Shown: positions 1 through 7,792, counted from the first letter of the stretch. The stretch is 11,264 nt of DNA from JBAWZR01 sp037142915 (GCA_037142915.1 JBAWZR010000031.1:1-11264); one strand, 5' to 3'. A program made the numbers and translations. The notes: a model not told the origin generated them from the letters alone.

Positions 1-250
1 TGAATTGTATTCTCATTTTTTCACCTTCTTCGGAAACATACGCTCCAATAAACGCCTTAATTGTAGCTTTAGTGCCAGTCTCCTCTAAGCATTCTCTCAA
101 GGCAGTCTCTTCCATAGCTTCTCCGCTTTCATGAGAGCCCTTAATAATATTCCAAAGGGCGCGAGGCTTTTTCTCAAGTTTTTCCTTGATAAGTAGGGCT
201 CGCCCATCCGCATCCGTCACGACAACGCCTACTTTTACCTGTGTATCCAT
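1..250 (-). CDS. NUDIX hydrolase, N-terminal 83 residues (truncated by window edge)
   Basis: The minus frame from an ATG at 250-248 is open to the left edge. It carries a NUDIX box of the form G-x5-E-x7-RE-x2-EE-x-G at about residues 39-60 (key residues G39, E45, R53, E54, E57, E58, G60). The N-terminus (VGVVVTDADGRALLIKEK) is the usual first strand pair of the fold, and W/N/I just before the box fit the family. NUDIX enzymes cleave nucleoside diphosphates linked to another group; house-cleaning of nucleotides is the commonest role, but the substrate cannot be told from this fragment. The C-terminal part lies outside the window. No strong Shine-Dalgarno is seen (GAGAAA about 5 nt before ATG). 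Base composition is more AT-rich than rpoD or dnaG, like the neighbouring kinase gene. The family call is secure; the substrate is unknown. Confidence 0.88.
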   Translation of the reverse strand, partial: MDTQVKVGVVVTDADGRALLIKEKLEKKPRALWNIIKGSHESGEAMEETALRECLEETGTKATIKAFIGAYVSEEGEKMRIQF

Positions 251-276
251 ATATTTTTCTCGTTAATGATACCCTT

Positions 277-306
277 ACAATATCATCTGACTGACTATTC
301 TCGCAA
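277..306 (-). promoter_or_regulatory. Candidate promoter of the NUDIX gene
   Basis: On the minus strand TTGCGA (306-301) is followed after 18 nt by TATTGT (282-277), preceded by TGA, which is an extended -10 arrangement. Both hexamers match 4 of 6 consensus bases. It sits 27 nt upstream of the ATG and downstream of the preceding terminator, so the location is right. Inferred from sequence only. Confidence 0.4.
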
Positions 307-349
307 GAAACCAAGTAGGAGGAATTTTCTTTCACGTTATTTATTTTTT

Positions 350-393
350 AAATTAAAAGGGGTAACGAAACTTTATTTCCTGTTTCGCTACCC
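350..393 (-). terminator. Rho-independent terminator after the APS-kinase-like gene
   Basis: A 12-bp stem (360-371 with 382-393; GGGTA-CGAAAC type arms, 10-nt loop). Read on the minus strand the only imperfection is a G-U pair, whereas on the plus strand it is an A-C mismatch, so the minus strand is the likely functional one. It is followed on the minus strand by TTTTAATTT (359-351). It starts 26 nt after the kinase stop codon. Confidence 0.8.
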
Positions 394-418
394 TTATTAT
401 ACTCATGCCCTCTTATAA

Positions 419-853
419 TTAGGTGTTTTTCCCTATATAAGCAAGGACTCTCTGCACTTCCTCGTCCACATCCTGACTATCTGAATCCAAAACAACATGT
501 GGCTCCCGAGGAATCTCGTAAGGCTTATCTAGATGTTCAGAGAGATTTCTTGCGATGTAAATCCAAGTCGGAGAAACAAGCTTATCTACCTTTTCACGCG
601 TATCTTGAAATGGCGCAATCACAGCAATAATCACCATCATTTGCCGCGATAGAACTTTTGCCAATCTTGCCACCCGCATATTGTGATCATCGCGATCTTC
701 TTTCGAAAATGAAGCATTCAAAGAAATACTCTCTCTCATTTCATCACCATCAAGTACAATTCCTCCTAACTTCTCTTGTAGAGCTCGCGCAAGCGTTGTC
801 TTTCCTGAGCCAGATTGCCCAGTAATCCAGTAAATCGGATATATTTTCATCAT
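419..853 (-). CDS. Adenylylsulfate-kinase-like P-loop protein, short form
   Basis: A 144-residue protein resembling CysC (APS kinase, which phosphorylates adenylyl sulfate to PAPS). Visible motifs: Walker A GQSGSGKTT (residues 12-20), LDGDEMR (34-40; CysC has LDGDNVR), FSKEDRDDHNMR (49-60; CysC FSxxDRxENIRR), an AVIAPF strand (77-82; CysC AFISP) and DKPYEIP (109-115; CysC D-x-x-YE-x-P). CysC is usually about 200 residues. Here the stretch between the late strand (WIYIA) and DKPYEIP is reduced to a few residues, so the conserved RDPKGLY-K-AR lid segment is absent. It may act on something other than APS; no sulfate-assimilation gene is nearby. Two adjacent ATGs (853 and 850) are possible starts, with GAGG 9 nt before the first. 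It is downstream of msrB and followed by a good terminator. Family level secure, reaction uncertain. Confidence 0.8.
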   Translation of the reverse strand: MMKIYPIYWITGQSGSGKTTLARALQEKLGGIVLDGDEMRESISLNASFSKEDRDDHNMRVARLAKVLSRQMMVIIAVIAPFQDTREKVDKLVSPTWIYIARNLSEHLDKPYEIPREPHVVLDSDSQDVDEEVQRVLAYIGKNT

Positions 854-926
854 TTTCTTCGCCCTCGTAGAATAGAACCAAAACTCAAAAAACCCTTATT
901 AACCACGTCCTTACCTGAAAATTTTT

Positions 927-948
927 CTTCAAATTTCGAAATTTGAAG
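927..948. repeat. 22-bp perfect palindrome within a longer AT-rich near-palindrome
   Basis: The half-site CTTCAAATTTC is followed directly by its exact reverse complement. Flanking AAAATTTT-type tracts (918-926 and 951-957) extend the symmetry imperfectly to about 917-958. It could be a protein binding site, a bent-DNA element or an AT-rich hairpin between msrB and the kinase gene. No good U-tract follows on either strand, so a terminator is less likely. Confidence 0.7.
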
Positions 949-1030
949 TTAAAATTTCCACTTGGACTTTACAATCTAACATGCGATCTTTATTTTGTCC
1001 ATATATCTGAGTGCTCATCCTACTTGATAC

Positions 1031-1052
1031 AAAAAAATGGCTATATAAAGCC
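1031..1052 (-). terminator. Weak terminator candidate after msrB
   Basis: On the minus strand a 4-bp GGCT/AGCC stem (1052-1049 with 1042-1039, 6-nt loop) is followed by A then seven T (1037-1031). It lies 25 nt after the msrB stop. The stem is short, so termination would be partial at best. Confidence 0.35.
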
Positions 1053-1077
1053 TCTATTTTTTTTCGATATGCACAAT

Positions 1078-1440
1078 CTATTTCGTCGGAACGAACCTCA
1101 AAGAAACCGAATTGACACAATGTCGTGTATTCTTCTCGGTCATTCGCTCTCCCTCGAACACGTGCCCCAAGTGCGCGCCGCAATTGGCACAGACGATCTC
1201 CATTCGCCGACCATCAGCATCCGGGATACGAATCACCGCACCGGGTACCTCGGCATCAAAACTCGGCCATCCGCAGTGCGCATCAAACTTATCTTCCGCA
1301 CGATACAGCTCCACACCACACTGGCGACACTGATACACACCCGGCACGAAAAAATCATCGTACTCACCGGAAAATGGTGCCTCCGTCCCCTTGTGGACGA
1401 TCACCCGCTCTTCTGCGGCAGTCAATGGTGGCATTGCCAT
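1078..1440 (-). CDS. msrB: Peptide-methionine (R)-S-oxide reductase
   Basis: A cytosolic repair enzyme reducing the R-epimer of methionine sulfoxide in proteins. At 120 residues it is the compact single-domain form. Visible signatures: two zinc-binding CxxC pairs (C38/C41 in CRQC and C84/C87 in CANC), HCGWPSF with probable resolving C56, the GAHLGHVF motif (residues 88-95), and the catalytic C108 in RHCVNSVSLRF. All key residues are present, so it should be active. Two in-frame ATGs are possible. The one at 1440 is given here. The one at 1434 has better spacing (7 nt) from the weak GAGAG ribosome-binding sequence and would shorten the protein by two residues. It is separated from rpoD by a terminator, so it probably has its own promoter, although none stands out. 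No msrA is visible. Confidence 0.95.
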   Translation of the reverse strand: MAMPPLTAAEERVIVHKGTEAPFSGEYDDFFVPGVYQCRQCGVELYRAEDKFDAHCGWPSFDAEVPGAVIRIPDADGRRMEIVCANCGAHLGHVFEGERMTEKNTRHCVNSVSLRFVPTK

Positions 1441-1485
1441 ACTCTCTATCTTTATTAATTACACATCTCGTTTATTTTCTGCTCG

Positions 1486-1506
1486 AAAAAGCGGTTCAAG
1501 CCGCTT
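1486..1506 (-). terminator. Rho-independent terminator after rpoD
   Basis: The 6-bp stem AAGCGG/CCGCTT (1489-1494 with 1501-1506, 6-nt loop) reads on the minus strand into a run of five T, the first two of which close the stem. It lies about 80 nt beyond the rpoD stop and just before the msrB leader. Confidence 0.6.
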
Positions 1507-1530
1507 CCGGGTAACTTTGGACAGTACTTG

Positions 1531-1554
1531 GTCCACGGGCGCCCGGGAGTGGAC
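1531..1554. repeat. GC-rich inverted repeat downstream of rpoD
   Basis: GTCCAC (1531-1536) and GTGGAC (1549-1554) flank a GC-rich core that contains the palindrome GGGCGCCC. It would form a hairpin in the rpoD 3' untranslated region, upstream of the U-tract terminator. It may stabilise the transcript end or be a second terminator element; there is no U-tract directly after it. Confidence 0.5.
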
Positions 1555-1587
1555 TTGGAGCGATTTTTCGAAAGCGACGATTAAATC

Positions 1588-3153
<1,566 letters not shown>

Positions 3154-3295
3154 ACCCAAAAAAGAAACACTAGCAATTCCCTCGATCGCTCGGGTTTCTG
3201 AGAAAAAAATTAATAATCAAACAAAAATGCTTGTTTTAAAACAAAATTCTCCACTTATTCTATTGTACGCCCAAAAAGAAAATCAGTTGCTTGAG
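3154..3295 (-). promoter_or_regulatory. rpoD leader with candidate promoter and 14-bp palindrome
   Basis: Between the dnaG terminator and the rpoD ATG the minus strand has a good -10 candidate, TACAAT (3267-3262), overlapping a second, TAGAAT, but no clear -35. The leader downstream contains a perfect 14-bp palindrome built on TTGTTTT/AAAACAA (3231-3244), then T-rich runs. An rpoD-specific promoter is expected here because a terminator precedes it. Low confidence in the exact elements. Confidence 0.35.
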
Positions 3296-3322
3296 AAAAA
3301 ATGCTGGTCGATCAACGCCAGC
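3296..3322 (-). terminator. Rho-independent terminator after dnaG
   Basis: A 5-bp GC-rich stem GCTGG/CCAGC (3318-3322 with 3303-3307, 10-nt loop) reads on the minus strand into A then six T (3301-3296). It starts 56 nt after the dnaG stop. It would separate dnaG from rpoD at least partly. Confidence 0.6.
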
Positions 3323-3378
3323 GCAACCATTGATATCCCTACCATACAGCACTCACCAGAAAAATGCAACTCTCGACT

Positions 3379-5211
3379 CTATTTTTCACTCAACACTCGA
3401 GCAAACTCGGCACGCAGTCGGGATTCCTCTTCACGATTACCAGACTCGCGGGCTTGTTTCATTTGATATTCAATTCTTTTGAGAGCTTCGTGCTGCAATT
3501 CTTTGGTCAACTCAGACAAATACTGTCTTACCAATGGCTCCAATATCACATGCCTTTCCTCCGGTGTTGATTGGGTCAAACCCTCCTGCTCGAGGAACTG
3601 CTCGCTCGCAAACATCGCTTCCCGTAATTGTGCCTCGAGAGTGTTTGCATTCCCAAGAATCGGGTCTTCTGATAGATATGCCTGAACGCTCTCAGAAATA
3701 TTTTGTGAAAGGAGAACGCGTAAAGAGGCGTCCAGCAGACAACACCACCCGATCCGCTGGCGCAAAATTTCCGATCGATGGGTGAATGGTGTGTGTGACG
3801 ATGCTGTCGGGGTCGCGACACTCGGAGTGTATGCTCCTGCATTGGGCGTCGGCACACGCCGAGCTCGTATGGCCCGGTCTACACTTTCCGCTACGATATG
3901 TTCGTCCGACTCCACTGTCTCGGCAAGGCGCTTCAACCAAAAACTTCGCTCCACCACATCCGGCATCACTGAGAGGAGGGTCGCGAAATCCTCCACAATA
4001 TCCCGCCGGCCCTCAGGATTATGCCGGTTATACCGCACCATCAGCCGCTGGAGGAAATAGTCAAGCGCCGGTATCGCACCCTGGATCGCGCCACGCAGAG
4101 CATCCGGGTCGTGTTGTGCGAGTTCTGCCGCGTCCTTGCCTCCCTCGATCGCCACGATCATCACACGCAAGCCTGCCTTGAGCGCCAACTCCGTCGAGCG
4201 TCGCGCTGCCGTCTGCCCCGCCTTATCCATATCGAAAAACAATCGGATCGATGTCGTGTACCGCTTAATGATCTTCAACTGTTCCTCGGTGAGCGCCGTA
4301 CCCGACACCGCTACTGTCTGTGTGAATCCCGCCTGGTGCATCGCGATCACATCCATCTGTCCCTCGACAAATATCGCCTGGTCTTCGCTCTTCATCGCTT
4401 GTTTGGCAAAAGCGATTCCATACAGTACCGAGCTCTTGTGATACACGACTGTCTCGGGCGTATTGATGTACTTCGCCTGGCTCTCATCCGCACCCGGTTC
4501 CACCCGCGCCGAAAACCCGATCACCCGACCCAATACATCGAGTATCGGAAACATAATACGCTCCCGAAAGCGATCATAGCCACCCGTCCCACCCTCTTTT
4601 TCGATAAGCAAACCGGCCGCCAACATCTCGGAATCAGTAAAATTCTTACTCGCCAAAAAATCGGCCAAATGTCGCCAGCCTTTGGGGATATATCCGATCC
4701 GAAATTGTTTGATCGTCTCGTCGGTCAAGCCTCGCCCCTGTAAATACGCCAACGACTTCGCGCCTACCGGTGACCACAATTGCTTCTCTCCAAACTTCGT
4801 CGCGAGCTCCAATACACCGAAAACTCGGGCTTTGCTCACACCAGCACTCGGTGCTCTCTCGTCGTCGCCCGTTTGATACTCACCCTCACCGGGAATAAAA
4901 CTCCCTCCAGTAGTACTTTGCGACCGATAGGGCTTCAATTCCACGCCTGTTCGCTCCGCTAACAATTGTAATGCCTCACGAAATTCCAATCCCTCAATTT
5001 CCATCAAAAAAGCGAAGGCATCGCCTCCTTTGTTACAGCCAAAACAATGCCACATCTGGCGTTCTTCGTTGACCGTAAATGACGGGGTTTTCTCATTATG
5101 AAACGGGCAACACGCCTTCCAGTGCGCGCCCGCCTTCACCAAGTGCACATATCCCCCGATCAACTCAACGATACTTAGTCGCGCCTTGATTTCCTCTACC
5201 TGTGAATCCAT
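3379..5211 (-). CDS. dnaG: DNA primase
   Basis: Synthesises RNA primers for replication. At 610 residues it is full length. Domains in order: an N-terminal CHC2 zinc-binding domain with CPFHNEKTPSF (C35, H38) and HCFGC (C56, C59); a low-complexity linker (about 96-126) between the zinc domain and the catalytic core; the RNA polymerase basic region with RFRERIMFPI (214-223) and KYINTPET (247-254); the TOPRIM fold with catalytic E283 in FVEGQMD and D327/D329 in FFDMD; then a C-terminal helicase-interacting region (about 380-610) after a P/T/S-rich linker (452-476). The ATG lies 10 nt after the lytR_C stop, and the GGGAAAG ribosome-binding sequence sits inside the end of that gene, so the two are cotranscribed and probably coupled. 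It ends before a terminator, then rpoD. Confidence 0.97.
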   Translation of the reverse strand: MDSQVEEIKARLSIVELIGGYVHLVKAGAHWKACCPFHNEKTPSFTVNEERQMWHCFGCNKGGDAFAFLMEIEGLEFREALQLLAERTGVELKPYRSQSTTGGSFIPGEGEYQTGDDERAPSAGVSKARVFGVLELATKFGEKQLWSPVGAKSLAYLQGRGLTDETIKQFRIGYIPKGWRHLADFLASKNFTDSEMLAAGLLIEKEGGTGGYDRFRERIMFPILDVLGRVIGFSARVEPGADESQAKYINTPETVVYHKSSVLYGIAFAKQAMKSEDQAIFVEGQMDVIAMHQAGFTQTVAVSGTALTEEQLKIIKRYTTSIRLFFDMDKAGQTAARRSTELALKAGLRVMIVAIEGGKDAAELAQHDPDALRGAIQGAIPALDYFLQRLMVRYNRHNPEGRRDIVEDFATLLSVMPDVVERSFWLKRLAETVESDEHIVAESVDRAIRARRVPTPNAGAYTPSVATPTASSHTPFTHRSEILRQRIGWCCLLDASLRVLLSQNISESVQAYLSEDPILGNANTLEAQLREAMFASEQFLEQEGLTQSTPEERHVILEPLVRQYLSELTKELQHEALKRIEYQMKQARESGNREEESRLRAEFARVLSEK

Positions 5212-5221
5212 ATCATATCGA

Positions 5222-5752
5222 TTACTTTCCCAATATCACCACCACGGGAGCGCTACCAGTTTCTTTTTTCGTATCAACTTCAATAGTGAGTTTGGCCGAC
5301 GATCCGTCCGCACCCAACCCAGCCTTCACCACTGCGGCCTCATCTTGATGTCCGTCGAGATAGTAGATCGTCGTTCCCGTGTAATTTCCCTTGGCGTCAC
5401 TCGCCTTCACCAGTGTAAATCCAGCTGCCAGCAACACCTTCGCCACCTTGCCCCCGCTGCCCGGCGTCGCTCCACCATTCAATACTTTCACTACTACTTT
5501 GGACGTATCGACATTCGTCTTTGCCGTGGTGCTACTCGGTTGAGTCGAAGAAGTGGTTGGTGTGACGCTCGATTGCCCCTGCGTACCCGATCCTTCCGCC
5601 GAAGCCGTCGGCGTTTGCACTGTATTTTTCAACACAGTGATAGACGGAGTGGCCAATTGTGTGTCTCGATGCGACCGCCACCAACCAGGGCCATACCAGA
5701 CCCCGACCAACACTACGACGCAGACTAACACGACGCCAAAAATTTCTTTCAT
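5222..5752 (-). CDS. Membrane-anchored LytR C-terminal domain (LytR_C) protein
   Basis: A 176-residue protein with one N-terminal membrane segment (about 5-20), a short aromatic/basic stretch, a Ser/Thr/Gln-rich flexible linker (about 46-84), and a C-terminal LytR_C-like domain (about 85-176). That domain begins VVVKVLNGGATPGSGGKVA, the family's characteristic V-x-VLNG start, and continues with YTGTTIYYLDG. LytR_C domains occur alone or at the end of LytR-CpsA-Psr wall-polymer ligases. This protein has no LCP catalytic domain, so a structural or envelope-binding role outside the membrane is inferred. It is preceded by tRNA-Gly (22 nt away, no terminator between) and followed 10 nt later by dnaG. 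No clear Shine-Dalgarno is present; the upstream sequence is A-rich. Domain call good, function unknown. Confidence 0.85.
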   Translation of the reverse strand: MKEIFGVVLVCVVVLVGVWYGPGWWRSHRDTQLATPSITVLKNTVQTPTASAEGSGTQGQSSVTPTTSSTQPSSTTAKTNVDTSKVVVKVLNGGATPGSGGKVAKVLLAAGFTLVKASDAKGNYTGTTIYYLDGHQDEAAVVKAGLGADGSSAKLTIEVDTKKETGSAPVVVILGK

Positions 5753-5774
5753 AAGTTTTTTTATTTTTTACTTG

Positions 5775-5845
5775 AGCGAGAAACGGGAATCGAACCCGCG
5801 TCCTAAGCTTGGGAAGCTTATGTACTGCCACTGTACTATTCTCGC
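5775..5845 (-). tRNA. tRNA-Gly (anticodon CCC)
   Basis: A complete cloverleaf of 71 nt without encoded CCA. Acceptor stem GCGAGAA/TTCTCGC (7 bp); D-stem GTAC/GTAC with loop AGTGGCA; anticodon stem TAAGC/GCTTA with loop TTCCCAA, giving anticodon CCC (reads GGG); 4-nt variable region; T-stem GCGGG/CCCGT with loop TTCGATT. The discriminator base is U73, as expected for bacterial tRNA-Gly. The 3' end must be completed by CCA-adding enzyme. It lies 22 nt upstream of the lytR_C start in the same direction. Confidence 0.96.
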
Positions 5846-5869
5846 AGATATCCTCACCTTTACGCCTTG

Positions 5870-5898
5870 AGTATACCTCCTCATCAACCATTTGAAAA
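5870..5898 (-). promoter_or_regulatory. Promoter of the tRNA-Gly / lytR_C-dnaG transcript
   Basis: Minus strand TTTTCA (5898-5893), 17-nt spacer, TATACT (5875-5870). Predicted start of transcription is about 18 nt before the tRNA. Its -35 box overlaps that of the divergent DUF4012 promoter. Confidence 0.7.
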
Positions 5899-5919
5899 GG
5901 GTAAGCGGTCTGCTATACT
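5892..5919 (+). promoter_or_regulatory. Promoter of the DUF4012 gene
   Basis: Plus strand TTGAAA (5892-5897), 16-nt spacer, TATACT (5914-5919) preceded by TGC, an extended -10. The transcript would start near 5926, giving a leader of about 27 nt. No Shine-Dalgarno is visible in that leader. Confidence 0.72.
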
Positions 5920-5952
5920 AAATCAGTATATATTAAATCAAAAAGCATTTTT

Positions 5953-7380
5953 ATGCATATTCCACCGAAAACACAACCTACCAAAACAAAAAAGAAACTT
6001 CTTATTGGCGGTGCCATCCTCGTCATCCTCCTCCTCCTGACTGGAGGACTCTTCATCCTCAAAAACCCCGCCTTCCAAAAAACCATCGCCATCAACGGCC
6101 TCTCTGCCCTATCAAAAGTCGCTCAACTCCTCCCTATCCAGCCCGATACAAAAAAAGAACTCGCTGTCACTGATCAACTCGTCAGCACACTCACAGTCAA
6201 GGATGGTGTCACCCGAAGCTATCTCATCCTCCTCCAAAACACGGCCGAACTCCGACCAGGTGGCGGATTTCTCGGACAATACGCCAACCTCAAGATCAAA
6301 GATGGAACTATTCTCTCAATGACCGTCGAGGATGCCAATCTCCTCGATCAGCGTATCCCCAACGGCATCGCCTCTCCGTGGCCTTTGGCGAAAATTATGC
6401 GAACCCGAAATTGGAAATTCCGCGATTCCAATTTCTCACCCGACTTCCCCACAAACGCCGCCAAAGCGCAATACTTTTGCCGTCTCGGCGGTTGTGTCGG
6501 CGGGAGCACCTTTGACGGAGTCTTCGCAGTCAATAGTCAGGTACTCGATGACCTCATCGGTGTCACCGGTCCGATCACCATCGCCGGTATCGAGTATACC
6601 AGCAGCAATGCCTCCACTAAACTCGAGGAGCAAGTTGAGAAAAATTACCTCGGAGAAAATGTCCCGGCCGAACTCAAGCAGGCTCGCAAAAACATCATGA
6701 AGACCCTCGCAACAGAACTCGCCAAGCGCCTCGTCAGCCTCAACAATATTCCCAAATTGGCCGAACTCGCCCAGACTGAAATGCGCGACAAAAATGTCAT
6801 GCTTTGGTTCAAGGATGCTAATCTGCAGTCACTCGCGGCCAGCGTCTATTGGGATGGTGCTGTGAGCACGGATTGGCAGGGAGACTATCTGATGGTCGTC
6901 GATGCCAATATGGGCGCGCTCAAGACCGACTATTACGTCAAACGATCCCTCGACTACACGGTGGACTTCACTGGCGAACACCCCATCGCCACGATGAAGT
7001 ACACCTACAACCACACCGCCACGCAGGGAGACTGGCGCACGAGCGATTATCATACCTACGCCCGCACACTCACACCCAAAGGCTCCATCTACCTCGATCG
7101 CGTCCTCACTGGTGGCGTCAATACCACCCAGGATTTCAACAAGACTATCTTCGGCTACAAAGTCGATGTACTCATTGGTCACAACCAAACCATCGCGGTC
7201 AAATATCAACTCCCCGACACGATTACGCTCGACAATTATCAACTCCTCATTCAGAAGCAATCCGGTGTAGGCAACATCCCCGTCTCCGTCCACCTCATCA
7301 GTCGCGATGGGAAGACTTATGACCAGGCGGCCACCCTCGCCAAAGACCTTCGACTCTCCTTCTCTTTGCCTGAAAATTGA
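5953..7380 (+). CDS. DUF4012 domain-containing membrane protein
   Basis: A 475-residue protein with a basic N-terminus (KTKKK, 11-15), one membrane segment (about 16-36) and a large domain predicted to face outward. The DUF4012 core shows the family's hallmark blocks YLILLQNTAELRPGGGFLGQY (90-110) and WKFRDSNFSPDFPTNA (154-169), and the FDGVFAVNSQVLDDLIGVTGPI block (187-208). Two nearby cysteines (C176, C181) could form a disulfide. The C-terminal part (about 310-475) is beta-rich and not recognised. DUF4012 proteins are common in CPR and actinobacterial genomes, often near envelope polysaccharide genes; no biochemical function is established. It is divergent from tRNA-Gly/lytR_C, sharing the promoter region, and ends in UGA before a strong terminator. 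Family call secure. Confidence 0.9.
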   Translation: MHIPPKTQPTKTKKKLLIGGAILVILLLLTGGLFILKNPAFQKTIAINGLSALSKVAQLLPIQPDTKKELAVTDQLVSTLTVKDGVTRSYLILLQNTAELRPGGGFLGQYANLKIKDGTILSMTVEDANLLDQRIPNGIASPWPLAKIMRTRNWKFRDSNFSPDFPTNAAKAQYFCRLGGCVGGSTFDGVFAVNSQVLDDLIGVTGPITIAGIEYTSSNASTKLEEQVEKNYLGENVPAELKQARKNIMKTLATELAKRLVSLNNIPKLAELAQTEMRDKNVMLWFKDANLQSLAASVYWDGAVSTDWQGDYLMVVDANMGALKTDYYVKRSLDYTVDFTGEHPIATMKYTYNHTATQGDWRTSDYHTYARTLTPKGSIYLDRVLTGGVNTTQDFNKTIFGYKVDVLIGHNQTIAVKYQLPDTITLDNYQLLIQKQSGVGNIPVSVHLISRDGKTYDQAATLAKDLRLSFSLPEN

Positions 7381-7407
7381 GCTTGATTTTGCCAATTTAA
7401 GCAATAT

Positions 7408-7447
7408 AAAAGGGAGGTACTGCATATATTATGCGCCTCCCTTTTTT
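7408..7447. terminator. Bidirectional Rho-independent terminator between DUF4012 and the zinc-ribbon gene
   Basis: The outer stem GGGAGG/CCTCCC (7412-7417 with 7436-7441) encloses an inner GCATA/TATGC stem. It is followed on the plus strand by six T (7442-7447) and on the minus strand by four T (7411-7408). The genes converge on it: DUF4012 ends at 7380 and the zinc-ribbon gene at 7456. Confidence 0.9.
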
Positions 7448-7455
7448 AGTTGTTT

Positions 7456-7668
7456 TTATGCAACGTTTTCACGGTCTACCCCCTGCAACTCTGCTGGGGA
7501 CAGCTTTGAAAACGATCCAAAAAAAACCTTCAAAGAATCTATAGTGATCCTTTCTTTTACTTCATTCTCTGCACCACAAGAAGTGCAGACATATACTTCA
7601 ACCGTGACCCGCATACTATAAATATGCATCAAGCCACAGTTATTGCATTTGTGAAAAATCGCACTCAT
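7456..7668 (-). CDS. Small zinc-ribbon protein
   Basis: A 70-residue protein with CNNC (C8, C11) and CTSC (C28, C31), a CX2C-X16-CX2C pattern typical of a treble-clef or zinc-ribbon metal site. The remaining half (about 34-70) is charged and contains no known motif. The start is well supported: AGGAG lies 7 nt before the ATG, the clearest ribosome-binding site in the window. The gene also has its own near-consensus promoter (7793-7821), a leader of about 118 nt and a terminator. Such small zinc ribbons often bind nucleic acid or protein, but nothing here shows which. Composition is more AT-rich than the flanking DUF4012 and thrS genes. The gene is real with good confidence; function unknown. 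Confidence 0.78.
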   Translation of the reverse strand: MSAIFHKCNNCGLMHIYSMRVTVEVYVCTSCGAENEVKERITIDSLKVFFGSFSKLSPAELQGVDRENVA

Positions 7669-7786
7669 GACACTTCTCCTGTTCTAAACGTTGAAGGACT
7701 TTTCCCTCTCGATGGACGGAGTAATAACTCTGCCGCACCGCGAGAGACGGAAAGCATTTCGCCTTCTGTCCTGTCTCCCTGTAATT
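7669..7786 (-). promoter_or_regulatory. Structured 5' leader of the zinc-ribbon gene
   Basis: In the predicted minus-strand transcript, helix A pairs GAGAC (7777-7773) with GUCUC (7748-7744) and encloses AAGGC/GCUUU (7765-7761 with 7755-7751). Helix B pairs CUCUCG (7746-7741) with CGAGAG (7711-7706) and encloses the small hairpin GAGU-UAUU-ACUC (7730-7719). Helices A and B compete for 7744-7746. The leader is unusually long for this window, where other leaders are 18-30 nt. It matches no riboswitch class I can recognise. Confidence 0.45.
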
Positions 7787-7792
7787 ACTTCC

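Larger units (their letters stand above)
854..1077. other. AT-rich intergenic spacer between msrB and the kinase gene
   Basis: No convincing gene is present. An open frame covering 929-1183 on the minus strand overlaps msrB and shows no recognisable domain. The spacer holds the 22-bp palindrome at 927-948 and a weak terminator-like hairpin at 1039-1052. Confidence 0.6.

Noticed and set aside
313..330. AGGAGG on the plus strand before the kinase terminator
   Set aside because: No start codon at the right spacing and no plus-strand open frame follows, so it is a chance Shine-Dalgarno look-alike.
398..403. TATACT on the plus strand near 400
   Set aside because: No -35 at usable spacing and no plus-strand gene downstream.
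943..1458. Plus-strand open frame of 171 codons opposite msrB
   Set aside because: It is antisense to the clearly recognisable msrB, has no domain signature and no ribosome-binding site.
4021..4743. Plus-strand open frame of 240 codons within dnaG
   Set aside because: It is antisense to an intact primase with full motif conservation; no signature or start signal.
6829..7425. Minus-strand open frame of 198 codons within DUF4012
   Set aside because: It is the reverse frame of a C-ending-codon-rich gene and extends through the convergent terminator region without any recognisable domain.
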